NCBI GenBank assembly: GCA_036832975.1
Contig: DAITQM010000008.1
Location: forward strand, 23,080 to 87,079
From: DAITQM01 sp036832975
GTDB taxonomy: Bacteria > Pseudomonadota > Gammaproteobacteria > Xanthomonadales > Wenzhouxiangellaceae
Reading direction: 5' to 3'
Length of the DNA stretch: 64,000 nucleotides
A program made the position numbers and the translations under genes. Positions 32,299-41,590 of this stretch are shown in pieces. The notes beneath the pieces were generated by a model. The model had not been told where the DNA came from. It worked only from the letters and a program-made list of their open reading frames with translations, and did no database searches. How positions within the stretch are numbered: position 1 is the stretch's first letter; every line of letters begins with the position of its first letter.

Positions 32299-34773
32299 AT
32301 GGCAAAAAATCTGCTGATCGTCGAATCACCGGCCAAAGCGGCCACGATCAACAAATATCTCGGTGCGGACTTTCAGGTACTCGCCTCGTACGGCCACGTG
32401 CGCGATCTCGTGCCGCGCGAAGGGGCGGTCGATCCCGCTGCTGGTTTCGCGATGCGTTACGAAACGATCGAGCGCAACCGCCAACACGTCGAGCGGATCG
32501 TCAAAGCGGCGCGCCAGGCGCAAGCGATTTACCTGGCCACCGACCTCGACCGCGAGGGCGAGGCGATCGCCTGGCACGTCGCCGAGATTTTGCGCGAGCG
32601 CGGCGTGCTTGACGACCGCGACGTACACCGCGTCGTGTTCAGCGAAATCACACCGCGCGCCATCCGCCAGGCGGTTGAACATCCGCGCCAGGTGTCGCAA
32701 CCCCTGGTCGATGCCCAGCAAGCCAGGCGGGCGCTCGATTATCTGGTCGGCTTCAATTTATCGCCGTTGTTGTGGAAGAAAGTTCAGCCTGGATTGTCGG
32801 CGGGCCGGGTGCAAAGCCCGGCGCTGCGTCTGATCGTCGAGCGCGAAGAGGAAATCGAGCGCTTTGTGGCACGCGAGTACTGGACGATCGAAGCCGATCT
32901 CGCCGCCCCCGGCGACCGCGGCCGGCCCCAGTCGTTCGTCGCCAAACTGGTCGCCCACCAAGGCCGCAAACTCGAGCAGTTCGACCTCGACCAAGCGCCG
33001 CTCGCCACCGGACTGCGCGACCGCTTATCCGCCGCTGCCGGCGGTCAACTTGCCGTTATGGCGGTGCAGAAACGCGACCGCCGCCGCAACCCACCTCCGC
33101 CGTTCATCACCTCGACGCTGCAACAGGACGCGGTGCGCAAACTCCGTTTTTCGGCGGCCCGCACCATGCGCCTCGCCCAGCAGTTGTACGAAGGAGTTGA
33201 AATCAACGGCGGCAAACAGGGCCTGATCACCTACATGCGAACCGATTCGGTCCACCTCGCCGATGACGCGCTCAACGATTTGCGCCGCCTGATTGCGGCA
33301 CGCTTCGGCGCGGATGCATTACCGGCCAAACCGCGCCAATACGTCACAAAATCGCGCAACGCCCAGGAGGCCCACGAAGCGATCCGGCCGACCGATGCAG
33401 CGCTCGACCCGGAACGGGCCGCCGCCTGGCTCAGCCCCGACCAATTGAAGCTTTACGACCTGATCTGGCGGCGGGCCGTAGCCTGTCAGATGATCCACGC
33501 CACGATCGATACCGTGACCGTGGAATTCGCCGCCGCCGAAGACAGCACTTTCCGCGCCTCCGGCTCGACGATTCGCATCCCGGGTTTTCTGCAGGTTTAC
33601 GAAGAAGCCGCGCCGAAAGGCCAGGAGGAACAAGAAACCAAACTGCCGCCACTGGCCGCCGGGCAAAAGGTCCGGCTCGATGAGATCCGCGCCGAACAGC
33701 ATTTCACCGAGCCGCCGCCGCGTTACAGTGAGGCCCGGCTGATCAAGACGCTCGAGGAATACGGCATCGGCCGGCCATCGACGTACGCCAGTATCATCTC
33801 GACTTTACTCGACCGCGAATACGTCATCCTCGACAGCCGCCGATTCAAGCCCACCGATACCGGCCGGGTCGTGGCCCGCTTCCTGAGCGGTCACTTCGAG
33901 CCCTACGTCGATTACGAATTCACCGCCCGGCTCGAAAACGAACTGGATGCGATCTCGCGCGGCGAATTGCGCTGGCAGCCGGTGTTGCACGAATTCTGGG
34001 AGCCGTTTATCGCCCGGGTCAACGAAAAACAAGAGACCGTCAGCCGCGCCGAAGCACGGCAGACGCGCCAGATCGGTCTCGATCCGGTGAGCGGCAAGCC
34101 CGTCAGCGCCAAGCTGGGGCGTTACGGGCCATTCGTCCAACTCGGCGGCGGCGAGGGTGATGAGGAAAAACCGCGCTTCGCGAGCTTGCGGGCCGGCCAG
34201 AGCATCGACACCATTACGCTCGACGAAGCGCTTGAGCTATTCAAGCTGCCGCGCCGGCTCGGCGTCCATCCCGACGGTGAAGAAGTGGTCGCCAGCATCG
34301 GCCGGTTCGGCCCGTACCTGCGCCACGGCAAACAGTTCGTTTCGCTGAAGGAAGACGATCCGCACACGATCGACCTGCCGCGCGCTCTGGAATTGATCGC
34401 CCACCACCAAGAAGAAAGGGCGCGCCGCGAAATCAGGACTTTTGCAAGCGGTATCCGGGTGCTCAACGGGCGTTACGGTCCGTACATCACCGACGGCAAG
34501 AAAAACGCTCGGGTGCCGAAGGATACCGAGCCGGCGACACTCGATGAGGAAACCTGCCGGGCCTTGCTCGCCGCCGCGCCGGAGCGCGGCAGCCGCCGCG
34601 GCCGGGGCGGGGCGGCGAAAAGCGCCGCGCCGGCCGGCGCCGGGCGGAAAAAGAAGGCGGCGAAAAAGACGGCCCGGAAAAAAGCCGCCGGTAAAAAAAC
34701 CGTCCGTAAAAAAACCGCCGGCAAGAAAAAAAAGGCTGGGAAATCCGCCGCCCTCCCTGCTGGCCGTCGATAA
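32299..34773 (+). CDS. topA: DNA topoisomerase I with long lysine-rich tail
   Basis: The 824-residue protein has a Toprim domain (LLIVESPAKAATINKYL; DLDREGEAIAWH), the active tyrosine in LITYMRTDSVHLA (near residue 314) and several C-terminal topoisomerase repeats (RYGPYIT/RFGPYLR). It ends with about 50 residues of tandem KK, AAKK, TARKKAAGKK sequence instead of the four-cysteine zinc ribbons of E. coli TopA. It relaxes negative supercoils. RBS GAGAGGAAG is 8-15 bases before the start. Confidence 0.95.
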   Translation: MAKNLLIVESPAKAATINKYLGADFQVLASYGHVRDLVPREGAVDPAAGFAMRYETIERNRQHVERIVKAARQAQAIYLATDLDREGEAIAWHVAEILRERGVLDDRDVHRVVFSEITPRAIRQAVEHPRQVSQPLVDAQQARRALDYLVGFNLSPLLWKKVQPGLSAGRVQSPALRLIVEREEEIERFVAREYWTIEADLAAPGDRGRPQSFVAKLVAHQGRKLEQFDLDQAPLATGLRDRLSAAAGGQLAVMAVQKRDRRRNPPPPFITSTLQQDAVRKLRFSAARTMRLAQQLYEGVEINGGKQGLITYMRTDSVHLADDALNDLRRLIAARFGADALPAKPRQYVTKSRNAQEAHEAIRPTDAALDPERAAAWLSPDQLKLYDLIWRRAVACQMIHATIDTVTVEFAAAEDSTFRASGSTIRIPGFLQVYEEAAPKGQEEQETKLPPLAAGQKVRLDEIRAEQHFTEPPPRYSEARLIKTLEEYGIGRPSTYASIISTLLDREYVILDSRRFKPTDTGRVVARFLSGHFEPYVDYEFTARLENELDAISRGELRWQPVLHEFWEPFIARVNEKQETVSRAEARQTRQIGLDPVSGKPVSAKLGRYGPFVQLGGGEGDEEKPRFASLRAGQSIDTITLDEALELFKLPRRLGVHPDGEEVVASIGRFGPYLRHGKQFVSLKEDDPHTIDLPRALELIAHHQEERARREIRTFASGIRVLNGRYGPYITDGKKNARVPKDTEPATLDEETCRALLAAAPERGSRRGRGGAAKSAAPAGAGRKKKAAKKTARKKAAGKKTVRKKTAGKKKKAGKSAALPAGRR

Positions 34774-34779
34774 ACCCAC

Positions 34780-35334
34780 GTGGCACCGATCGCAACAACC
34801 ACGGCGGTTGACAAGGCCGCCGCTTGCCTGCGCCACGGCGGCCTGCTGGCCTATCCCACCGGCGGGGTATTCGGTCTGGGCTGCGACGCCCGCGACGACC
34901 AGGCCATCCGCCGTTTGCTCGCTGTCAAGCACCGTTCGGCCGAGGAAGGTCTGATCGTGCTGGTCGCCGACTGGGACGCGGTGGAACCGTGGATCTTGCC
35001 GCTCCCCCCCGATCTGGCTGGACAGCGCCACCCGGGGATCACCTGGCTGCACCCGGCCGCGGCCACCGCGCCTCGCCTTTTGACCGGCCGTCACCAGACG
35101 CTGGCGGTCAGGCTGCCCGCCTGGCCGCCGACTTTGGACCTGTGCACCGCGTTCGGCGCGCCACTGGTCTCGACCAGCGCCAATCCCAGTGGAACGCCGG
35201 CGCCGCTGGCTGCGGCAGAAGTCGAAGCGGCGTTCCCGGCAGGCGGCATCGACCTGATCTTGGATCTGCCGTGCGGCGCTCGCCGGGGGCCGAGCGAAAT
35301 CCGCGATCTGCCGACCGGCCACCGGCTTCGATAA
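34780..35334 (+). CDS. tsaC: Threonylcarbamoyl-AMP synthase (TsaC/YrdC)
   Basis: The 184-residue protein has the Sua5/YciO/YrdC fold: LRHGGLLAYPTGGVFGLGCDA, LLAVKHRSAEEGLIVLVA and APLVSTSANPSGTPAP. It makes the threonylcarbamoyl-AMP used for t6A37 of tRNAs. It begins with GTG six bases after topA and ends three bases before hemF, in the common dprA-topA-tsaC-hemF order. Confidence 0.93.
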   Translation: MAPIATTTAVDKAAACLRHGGLLAYPTGGVFGLGCDARDDQAIRRLLAVKHRSAEEGLIVLVADWDAVEPWILPLPPDLAGQRHPGITWLHPAAATAPRLLTGRHQTLAVRLPAWPPTLDLCTAFGAPLVSTSANPSGTPAPLAAAEVEAAFPAGGIDLILDLPCGARRGPSEIRDLPTGHRLR

Positions 35335-35337
35335 CCG

Positions 35338-36270
35338 ATGGCCCAGGTCACGCGCATTCCCGATCCGGTACCGGTCGCCGCGTACCTGACCGACTTGCAG
35401 CACCGTCTGTGTCATCGCTTCGAAGCCCTCGATGGCGGCGCACGGTTCAGCACCGATCGCTGGACGCGGCCGGCCGGCGGCGGCGGCCTGACACGGGTGA
35501 TCGAAAACGGCACGGGACTCGAAAAAGCCGGCGTCAATTATTCGCATGTCAAAGGCGCGGCGTTGCCCGCCGCGGCCAGCGCGGCGCGGCCCGCCATCGC
35601 CAACCGGCCGTTCGAGGCGCTCGGCCTGTCGCTGGTGATCCATCCGCTCAATCCGTACTGTCCCACCAGCCATGCCAATCTGCGATTTTTCATCACCACA
35701 GGAGACAACGGCGATACGGTCTGGTGGTTCGGCGGCGGTTACGACCTCACCCCCTGGTATCCTTACCTGGAGGATATTCAGCATTGGCACCGAACGGCGC
35801 ACGCGGCGTGCGCCCCGTTCGGCGCCGACGTCTACCCGCGCTACAAAAAATGGTGCGACGAATATTTTTATTTACCGCACCGCGGCGAAACGCGCGGCGT
35901 CGGCGGTTTGTTTTTCGACGATTTGAACGATTGGCCATTCGACCGTTGTTTCGAATTCATCCGCGCCGTCGGCGAGAGCTATTTGGCCGGCTATCTGCCG
36001 CTCCTTGAACGGCGTATGTCCGAGCCCTGGGGCGAGGCCGAACGACGTTTCCAGTTGCAGCGCCGCAGCCGCTACGCCGAATTCAACCTGCTCTACGACC
36101 GGGGCACCCTTTTCGGTCTGCAATCGGGCGGCCGCACCGAATCGATTCTGATGTCGATGCCACCGCTCGCCGCCTGGAATTACGACGCCCGGCCGGCACC
36201 GGGCAGCCGGGAGGCGGCGTTGTTACGCTGCCTAAAACCACGTGACTGGCTCAACGATAAGGCGGTATAA
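35338..36270 (+). CDS. hemF: Aerobic coproporphyrinogen-III oxidase
   Basis: The 310-residue enzyme has the family pattern GGGLTRVIENGTGLEKAGVNYSHV, HPLNPYCPTSHANLRFF, GGGYDLTPWYPYLED and RGETRGVGGLFFDDLN. It decarboxylates coproporphyrinogen III to protoporphyrinogen IX with oxygen, so the organism lives at least partly with oxygen. Last gene of its run. Confidence 0.96.
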   Translation: MAQVTRIPDPVPVAAYLTDLQHRLCHRFEALDGGARFSTDRWTRPAGGGGLTRVIENGTGLEKAGVNYSHVKGAALPAAASAARPAIANRPFEALGLSLVIHPLNPYCPTSHANLRFFITTGDNGDTVWWFGGGYDLTPWYPYLEDIQHWHRTAHAACAPFGADVYPRYKKWCDEYFYLPHRGETRGVGGLFFDDLNDWPFDRCFEFIRAVGESYLAGYLPLLERRMSEPWGEAERRFQLQRRSRYAEFNLLYDRGTLFGLQSGGRTESILMSMPPLAAWNYDARPAPGSREAALLRCLKPRDWLNDKAV

Positions 36271-36343
36271 ACCCGGCGGCGTGAAAACTTTCCCCGCTTC
36301 GGCCGGTCTGACTATAGCAAACCATCACACAGAAATCCGCCCC

Positions 36344-36433
36344 CACCCCCGCCCTCCCCCGCAAGCGGGGGAGGGTATTTCGGGGTTGCAACTTGCCCTT
36401 CCCGTTGGCGCAAGCGGGCAAGGGTTGGAGTGG
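36344..36433. repeat. Intergenic G/C-rich palindromic repeat
   Basis: CCCTCCCCC, then GCAA, then the complementary GCGGGGGAGGG (36352-36375) form a long hairpin; a second arm GCAAGCGGGCAAGGGTTGGAGTGG follows. The composition recalls the repeats at 63020-63160. It lies between hemF and the DUF3016 gene and may also end hemF transcription. Confidence 0.55.
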
Positions 36434-36465
36434 GGGTCTTAACTTCATTGACAGAAGGACTGACC

Positions 36466-37035
36466 ATGCAAACCACCATCCGTTTCAATCGTTGGTTCCT
36501 GTTCCCGGCCGTGATGTGCAGTACCCTGCTCAGTGCCGCCCTCGCCGGAGAAGCCGAAGTCAGCTTCGCCGAACCGGAAAAATTCACCGATTTCAAAAAA
36601 GCCGCCGGCGGCATCAGCGAGGGCCGCGACGCGATGATGGCCGATCTGACGACCCATATTCAAAGGCTCGCTGGGCAATGGCTGGCGAGCGGTCAGACGT
36701 TGCAGATCCGGTTCACCGATATCGACCTCGCCGGACGCTTGCTGCCCGGCCAAACAATCGACCATTTGCCTGGGCGTAGCATCCCGCTCAGGACCAACAA
36801 CCCTTATCAACGCATCGTCGAGCATCCCTATCCGCCCTATCTGCATTTCGATTACCGACTGGTCGATACCGCAGGTCACGAACTTGCCGCCGGCGATGAG
36901 CGGCTCGTCGAGGCGTCTTTTCTGAGTCTGACACCACGCGCCCGCCAGCACGACACCTCGGCGCTACCCTACGAAAAAGCGCTGCTCGACCGCTGGTTCA
37001 GAGAGCGCTTCGGAGCGGGCGACTCGTCCACTTAA
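36466..37035 (+). CDS. DUF3016 exported protein
   Basis: The 189-residue protein has a signal peptide (FPAVMCSTLLSAALAGEAEV) and the DUF3016 pattern: SFAEPEKFTDFKKAAGG, GQTLQIRFTDIDLAG and YPPYLHFDYRLVD. Family function is unknown; proteins are periplasmic or lipid-attached. ATG 36466 is chosen because the signal peptide begins there. Confidence 0.85.
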   Translation: MQTTIRFNRWFLFPAVMCSTLLSAALAGEAEVSFAEPEKFTDFKKAAGGISEGRDAMMADLTTHIQRLAGQWLASGQTLQIRFTDIDLAGRLLPGQTIDHLPGRSIPLRTNNPYQRIVEHPYPPYLHFDYRLVDTAGHELAAGDERLVEASFLSLTPRARQHDTSALPYEKALLDRWFRERFGAGDSST

Positions 37036-37076
37036 ACTATTTCTGAAACGCAAACCCTGATTTAATCAGAATTTCA

Positions 37077-38093
37077 CTAAACCGCAACGGCGCCGATCAG
37101 CGTCGCGGCGACGAAAGCAATGCTCAGCACTATGCTGTAAATGACGCCGATTACGAAGTATTTGAGCGCCGTCAGGATCCACCCCTGTCGGTAGACTCTT
37201 TTTTGTGCCAGAAACAGATAAATAACCAGCCACGTACCGAGCGCCGAACGTCCGATTTCACTCCACGCCGCAGATGATCCACCATCTTGCGCCACGTCGA
37301 ACAAAGTGATCACCATCGACAAACCGAGCACCAAGAAGACGAAGGCATGGTTGTGCACGGCGAAGATCAGGTGTTCCATATACAACCGGCGGCTGAACAG
37401 GTAACAAAATTTCAGAAGCAAAGCGTAAAGCGGCAGCAGCACGAAGATCACCTGCGGCATGACGCCTAGAATTTCGTCAACGATCAGGCGCGGCCGGCGC
37501 TTGATTTCAGGCCATTTGGTGATGAAATCATCGATTTCGTTGTTGAGGCGGCGGTTGAGAAAACCCGGCAGCCAGGCGATCTCGACGGGATTGGTTTCGC
37601 GGTCGAATGGCGTGTCGCCAAAGAAAGTGAACCGCTCGCCGCCGGCCTCCGCCTCTGCTGTGGACTGGACTACATCGACTTCCCCGGCCTCCATCTTTTC
37701 ATCGATCGCGACCGTGATCAGCAAGAAAGCAACGATGCTGGTAAACAGATACAGCCTGAACGGCGGCGTGTAGCGCACCCGGCGGCCGGCAAAGTAGTCG
37801 AGTGTCAAGCGCCCAGGGCGAAACAGCAAAGCCGCCAACGTGCGCCAAAAGCGGCTGTCGACGCCGAGCGTGTCTTCAGCGATTTCGCGTGCCACAGCGG
37901 GGAAAAACCGGACAAAATGCCGGGTGGGCTGCCCGCAGCGCGCGCAGTAAGGGCCGGCCATCGGCGCCCCGCAATTGTCGCAATCCACCCGCTCGCGGGC
38001 GGTCGTTTGCCCACTGGGCGCTGCCGCTTCCGGAGCCTCAGTCAACGCCGGTGGTGGTTCGCTGTGGGCACTTTCAGATTCACTGTGGGTCAT
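37077..38093 (-). CDS. DUF3667 membrane protein with N-terminal zinc ribbon
   Basis: The 338-residue protein starts with a CDNCGAPMAGPYCARCGQ ribbon at about residue 38, then RFFPAVAREIAEDTLGVDSR and FYLFTSIVAFLLI-like TM segments, the DUF3667 signature. About five membrane helices follow in the C-terminal half. Function is unknown. It converges with DUF3016; the 41-bp gap contains a CTGATTTAATCAG palindrome that could be a weak bidirectional terminator. Confidence 0.85.
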   Translation of the reverse strand: MTHSESESAHSEPPPALTEAPEAAAPSGQTTARERVDCDNCGAPMAGPYCARCGQPTRHFVRFFPAVAREIAEDTLGVDSRFWRTLAALLFRPGRLTLDYFAGRRVRYTPPFRLYLFTSIVAFLLITVAIDEKMEAGEVDVVQSTAEAEAGGERFTFFGDTPFDRETNPVEIAWLPGFLNRRLNNEIDDFITKWPEIKRRPRLIVDEILGVMPQVIFVLLPLYALLLKFCYLFSRRLYMEHLIFAVHNHAFVFLVLGLSMVITLFDVAQDGGSSAAWSEIGRSALGTWLVIYLFLAQKRVYRQGWILTALKYFVIGVIYSIVLSIAFVAATLIGAVAV

Positions 38094-38185
38094 CGGTTCG
38101 CCCCATTCAACAAACGGCTCGGCGGTAGCTTGCTGCGACTGGCGGACTGTGAGACAGTGAACGGCTGGCGTCCCGGGCTTTTATC

Positions 38186-39580
38186 ATGCCGAACATTTTA
38201 TCCAATAACCCACCGGAAGTGCCTCGATTCAGATGGATTCCCGAAGCCCGCCGGACGCTGCAACTGGCGCTGCCCATCATGCTCGGCAATCTCGCCGGGT
38301 TGGCGATGAACTTTGTCGATACAGTCATGGCCGGCCGGCTCGGTGTGCTGGCCCTGGGCGCGGTGGCATTGGGTGGGGCGTTGTGGTCGGCGGTTTTTTT
38401 GTTCGGGCTCGGAGTGATGCTCGCGCTGCCGGCGGTGATCGCTCAGCTCGACGGCGCGGGTTTGCGACGCCAGGCCGGGGTCGTGTTGCGTCAGGCGCTG
38501 TGGCTCGCCGTATTGATCGCGGCCTTGCTGTGGACTGTCGCCCACTTCGCCCGGCCGGTTTTCGCTTTTCTTGCAGTCGCCCCGGAAGTAGCGGCCCGCG
38601 GCGCCGAATACCTGGCGGCGATGGCCCACGGCGCACCGGCGATCGCCGGCTTGCTGGCGTTGCGCTTTTTCAGCGAAGGCATCGGCCATACGCGGCCGAC
38701 GATGTATTTCGGTTTTCTCGGCGTGGCACTCAACGTCCCGCTGAACTATTGGTTTATGTACGGCGGATTCGGAATCCCGGCGCTCGGCGTCGTCGGCATC
38801 GGCTGGGCGACAGCTGCGGTTTTTTGGATCCAGTTTCTGGTCTGGGTGCTGTGGATTGCGACGCAGCGTGTTTACCGCCCGTATTACCCGTTTGTCCGTT
38901 TCGACAAGCCCCATCTCCGGCGACTCGGCCGGTTACTCGCCACCGGTCTGCCGGTGGGCGTCATGGTCGCCGTTGAAGGCAGCTTATTCGTCGCCGCGGC
39001 CTTGCTGATCGGCCGCCTCGGGGCGGTGCCGATCGCGGCGCACCAGGTTGCGGTCAACGTCGCCGCTTTGACCTTCATGGTACCGCTCGGCTTGGCCGGG
39101 GCGATCACCGTCCGCGTCGGCAATGCGCTGGGGCGCGGTGATCCGTGCGCCGCCCGCTTTCAGGGCCTGCTCGGCATCGCACTGGCCTTGTTGATCCAGA
39201 CCCTGCCGGCGGGTTTGATGCTCGGTGTTCCGGGGTTGATCGTCGCGCTGTACACTGCCGATCCTACCGTCGCGCCGCTCGCCGTCGTGCTGCTCGGCCT
39301 GGCGGCGGTTTTTCAATGGTCGGACGGGGTGCAGGTGGTCTCCGCCGGCGCCCTGCGCGGTCTCAAGGACACCCGGATCCCGATGGTCTACACCATCATC
39401 GCCTACTGGCTCGTCGGGTTGACCTCAGGCGTGGTTCTGACTTTCAAACTCAACTGGGGAGCATCGGGCATGTGGGTCGGCATGATCACCGGCCTGACCG
39501 CCGCCGCGCTGCTGCTCGCGGCCCGCTTTTATCGCAGCGCCGGACGGCTGATCGCTGAGCACGAGCGCCGTGCGACGTAA
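38186..39580 (+). CDS. MATE-family multidrug efflux pump
   Basis: The 464-residue protein has about 12 membrane helices. NorM-like landmarks are TLQLALPIMLGNLAGLAMNFVDTVMAGRLG (N-terminal), SEGIGHTRPTMYFGFLGVALNVPLNYWFMYG and the second-half VPLGLAGAITVRVGNALGRGD. It exports cationic compounds using a Na+ or H+ gradient. Divergent from the DUF3667 gene. Confidence 0.93.
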   Translation: MPNILSNNPPEVPRFRWIPEARRTLQLALPIMLGNLAGLAMNFVDTVMAGRLGVLALGAVALGGALWSAVFLFGLGVMLALPAVIAQLDGAGLRRQAGVVLRQALWLAVLIAALLWTVAHFARPVFAFLAVAPEVAARGAEYLAAMAHGAPAIAGLLALRFFSEGIGHTRPTMYFGFLGVALNVPLNYWFMYGGFGIPALGVVGIGWATAAVFWIQFLVWVLWIATQRVYRPYYPFVRFDKPHLRRLGRLLATGLPVGVMVAVEGSLFVAAALLIGRLGAVPIAAHQVAVNVAALTFMVPLGLAGAITVRVGNALGRGDPCAARFQGLLGIALALLIQTLPAGLMLGVPGLIVALYTADPTVAPLAVVLLGLAAVFQWSDGVQVVSAGALRGLKDTRIPMVYTIIAYWLVGLTSGVVLTFKLNWGASGMWVGMITGLTAAALLLAARFYRSAGRLIAEHERRAT

Positions 39581-39599
39581 CGCGCTCGGAACAATTGGG

Positions 39600-39806
39600 T
39601 TAAGCCGGGCGCAATCGGCGGCGCAACGCGGCGGCCCGTTGGCGAAATTCAGCAGCCAAAGTGCGGTAACGAAGCAACTGACCCGCCAGCACGATGCCCG
39701 GCGCTTGATTGGCCCGCCGGTAGTTCAGGTCACGGATCAAGGCCCGCCGTTGAACTTCGAGCCAACGTCCGGTTTCTTCGATTTCACTCAACCTGGCATA
39801 GGCCAT
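39600..39806 (-). CDS. Small basic protein of unknown function
   Basis: The 68-residue protein from the ATG at 39806 (MAYARLSEIEETGRWLEVQR) is helical and rich in arginine and leucine, ending RAAALRRRLRPA. The reading frame continues upstream without homology, so this start is a guess. No family is recognised. It lies between the MATE gene and a repetitive interval. It could be an accidental frame. Confidence 0.4.
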   Translation of the reverse strand: MAYARLSEIEETGRWLEVQRRALIRDLNYRRANQAPGIVLAGQLLRYRTLAAEFRQRAAALRRRLRPA

Positions 39807-40039
39807 GGCGCACTCCAGGCCCGCTGCTGGGCGGCATTGTCCGCTAGCCGCGCCGCTGGCGGGCGGGACTCCGAATCGAGACGGGTTCATGGCTCCTCTC
39901 CGGTACTGATCTCCGCTGCAACTGATGCAAAGCACGTGCCAGGGCTCTGTACGGCGCCAATCGAGGCCCACACCGCGCAAAAATGCGGGTCTACCAGGCT
40001 TGATTGGCCAAAAACTAGTGCGTTTGACCACCCATACCG

Positions 40040-40190
40040 TCCGCTCGAGTCGTTGACTCTCCTGGTTTCGTTGTCCCGGTTTCGTTCCGTCCTGGTTTCC
40101 GTCCCTGGATTCGTTGACTGTCCTGGTTTCGGTCGTTCCCAGACTTGATGACTGTCTCGGTTTCGCTCACTGTCCCGAGATTGGGATCCG
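40040..40190. repeat. Degenerate tandem repeat of CCTGGTTTCG-like units
   Basis: The sequence repeats short phrases such as CTGGTTTCGTTG, CCGGTTTCGTTCC, CTGGTTTCCGTC, CTGGTTTCGGTCG and CTCGGTTTCGCTC at variable spacing of about 14-30 bases. It precedes the Sel1 gene and contains no gene of its own. Confidence 0.55.
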
Positions 40191-40310
40191 ACGTATCGAA
40201 GACGGTACAGGAGTGGTGGGGCACGGCGGAGAGCGGGAGGTTGACAGCCGATGCAATTCGTAGTATGAATACCTTCGTAGGTAGTCCTACGCCACCAGAG
40301 GAGCATCGCC

Positions 40311-40808
40311 ATGAACGCCATCAAACCGATCGGTCTTATGTTGTCGCTGGTGATCCCGGCGCTTCCGGCCTTGGCCGGAACGACGCTCGGACACGCCCCG
40401 GCCGAGACCGTGATTTATTTCACCGACGTCGCCCAACTGCGCCACCAGGCCGAGATCGGCGACAGTGAAGCGCAACTGGCATTGGGTTACGAATATCTCC
40501 GGCCGTCGGCGCGCTACGGCTTGCCGCAGAGCGATCGCCAGGCCCGGTTCTGGTTTCGTAGAGCCGCCCGCCAAGGCCATGGCGCCGCCGCCTACAACCT
40601 GGCGGTGATGTCGATCCAGGGGATTGGTACCCAGCGCGATCTGGTCCGTGCCCTCGCCTGGCTCGAAATTGCCGCCGCCAATGGCCATGAATCCAGCCGC
40701 GAACTGATCCCGGAAGTCACGGTCCTGCTCGATGCGCATCAGCAACAGCAAGCTGTGAAAATGAAAGACAAACTGGTGCCGGCTTCGGTACTGGGCGACC
40801 GCATCTGA
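40311..40808 (+). CDS. Sel1/TPR-repeat exported protein
   Basis: The 165-residue protein has a signal peptide (IGLMLSLVIPALPALAGT) and Sel1-like repeats (residues 40-115: AQLRHQAEIGDSEAQLALGYEYL, ARFWFRRAARQGHGAAAYNLAVM, ALAWLEIAAANGHESSREL). These make a helical protein-binding surface in the periplasm. GAGGAG lies just before the ATG. Confidence 0.78.
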   Translation: MNAIKPIGLMLSLVIPALPALAGTTLGHAPAETVIYFTDVAQLRHQAEIGDSEAQLALGYEYLRPSARYGLPQSDRQARFWFRRAARQGHGAAAYNLAVMSIQGIGTQRDLVRALAWLEIAAANGHESSRELIPEVTVLLDAHQQQQAVKMKDKLVPASVLGDRI

Positions 40809-40917
40809 TCCGCTCGGCGTCTGCGGGCGCCGGATATTGGGTCCGAATCCGCCCATTTCGGGCGGCTCGGAACACGCCAAGTCCGGCACAGGTCCGGACT
40901 TGGCTTGCGGCATGCTC

Positions 40918-41383
40918 CAACGCGGCAGGACTGCCGCGTTTGTCGAACCGTGGTTGTCTTATTGTCAGAGGTTCGAATCCGACTTCGAAAAAATCAGTGT
41001 GCCCGACAGGTTACGGGTTTCGAATGAAATTGGCGCGCCCGAGAGGATAGACTCGGGGCTTCCTGCCCCTCGCCCTGCGGGCGCACTTCGTGCGTCAACG
41101 CGGCAATCCTGCCGCGTTTGTCGAACCGTGATGGTTTATTGTCAGAGGTTCGAATCCGATTCCAGTAAGGATTGAGTATCGTTACGGCAATCGATTTCGT
41201 GAGTTATTGGCGCGCCCGAGAGGATAGACTCGGGGCTTCCTGCCCCTCGCCCTGCGGGCGCACTTCGTGCGTCAACGCGGCAGTCCTGCCGCGTTTGTCG
41301 AACCGAGGTTGTCTTATTGTCAGAGGTTCGAATCCGATTCCAGAGGGGTCTGTGTTCCGTTGAGGTGATCGATTTCGAATGAA
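40918..41383. repeat. Tandem 178-bp repeats carrying pieces of tRNA-Arg
   Basis: There are two full copies (41029-41205 and 41206-41383) and one partial (40918-41028). Each full copy starts with ATTGGCGCGCCCGAGAGGA, the 3' end of the tRNA-Arg gene in minus orientation, and contains GTCAGAGGTTCGAATCC (40964, 41141, 41319), the T-arm in plus orientation. Between them are strong hairpins: CGCACTTCGTGCG and ACGCGGCA-n-TGCCGCGT. The array ends exactly at the island's left attachment core. Confidence 0.85.
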
Positions 41384-41435
41384 ATTGGCGCGCCCGAGAG
41401 GATTCGAACCTCTGACCCCTGCCTTCGGAGGGCAG
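41384..41435 (+). other. Left attachment site (attL) of the tRNA-Arg island
   Basis: The 52 bases are identical to 48503-48554, which is the 3' part of the intact tRNA-Arg(CCG) gene plus two flanking bases. The copy is broken off in the anticodon stem, so it is not a tRNA gene. Confidence 0.93.
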
Positions 41436-41478
41436 AAAATAACGACTTTTGGGAGTCCACAGCGATTTATCGTCGTCC

Positions 41479-41548
41479 GTAAGTCATTGATTTATATGAT
41501 ATCACCGTCCGGGGCCGTCCGTTGACATGCAGCGCGGTTTGCCGTACT
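41479..41548 (+). promoter_or_regulatory. Candidate integrase arm-binding repeats at the left end
   Basis: GTAAGTCATTGATTTAT (41479) and GCAGCGCGGTTTGCCGTACT (41529) recur in the same orientation at 48488 and 48430, just inside the right end. Such paired repeats near both ends are the usual arm-type sites of tyrosine integrases. Confidence 0.6.
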
Positions 41549-41590
41549 ATCGTCGTACTCCGTCGTATTCCCATTTTTGGATAAATTAGC

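Noticed and set aside
37036..37076. Bidirectional terminator
   Set aside because: Palindrome CTGATTTAATCAG is short and AT-rich with no T-run; mentioned only with the neighbouring gene.
41029..41383. CRISPR array from 178-bp repeats
   Set aside because: Units are too long and nearly identical throughout; they contain tRNA pieces.
41384..41435. Second tRNA-Arg gene
   Set aside because: Only the 3' 50 bases are present; the D-arm and 5' acceptor strand are missing.
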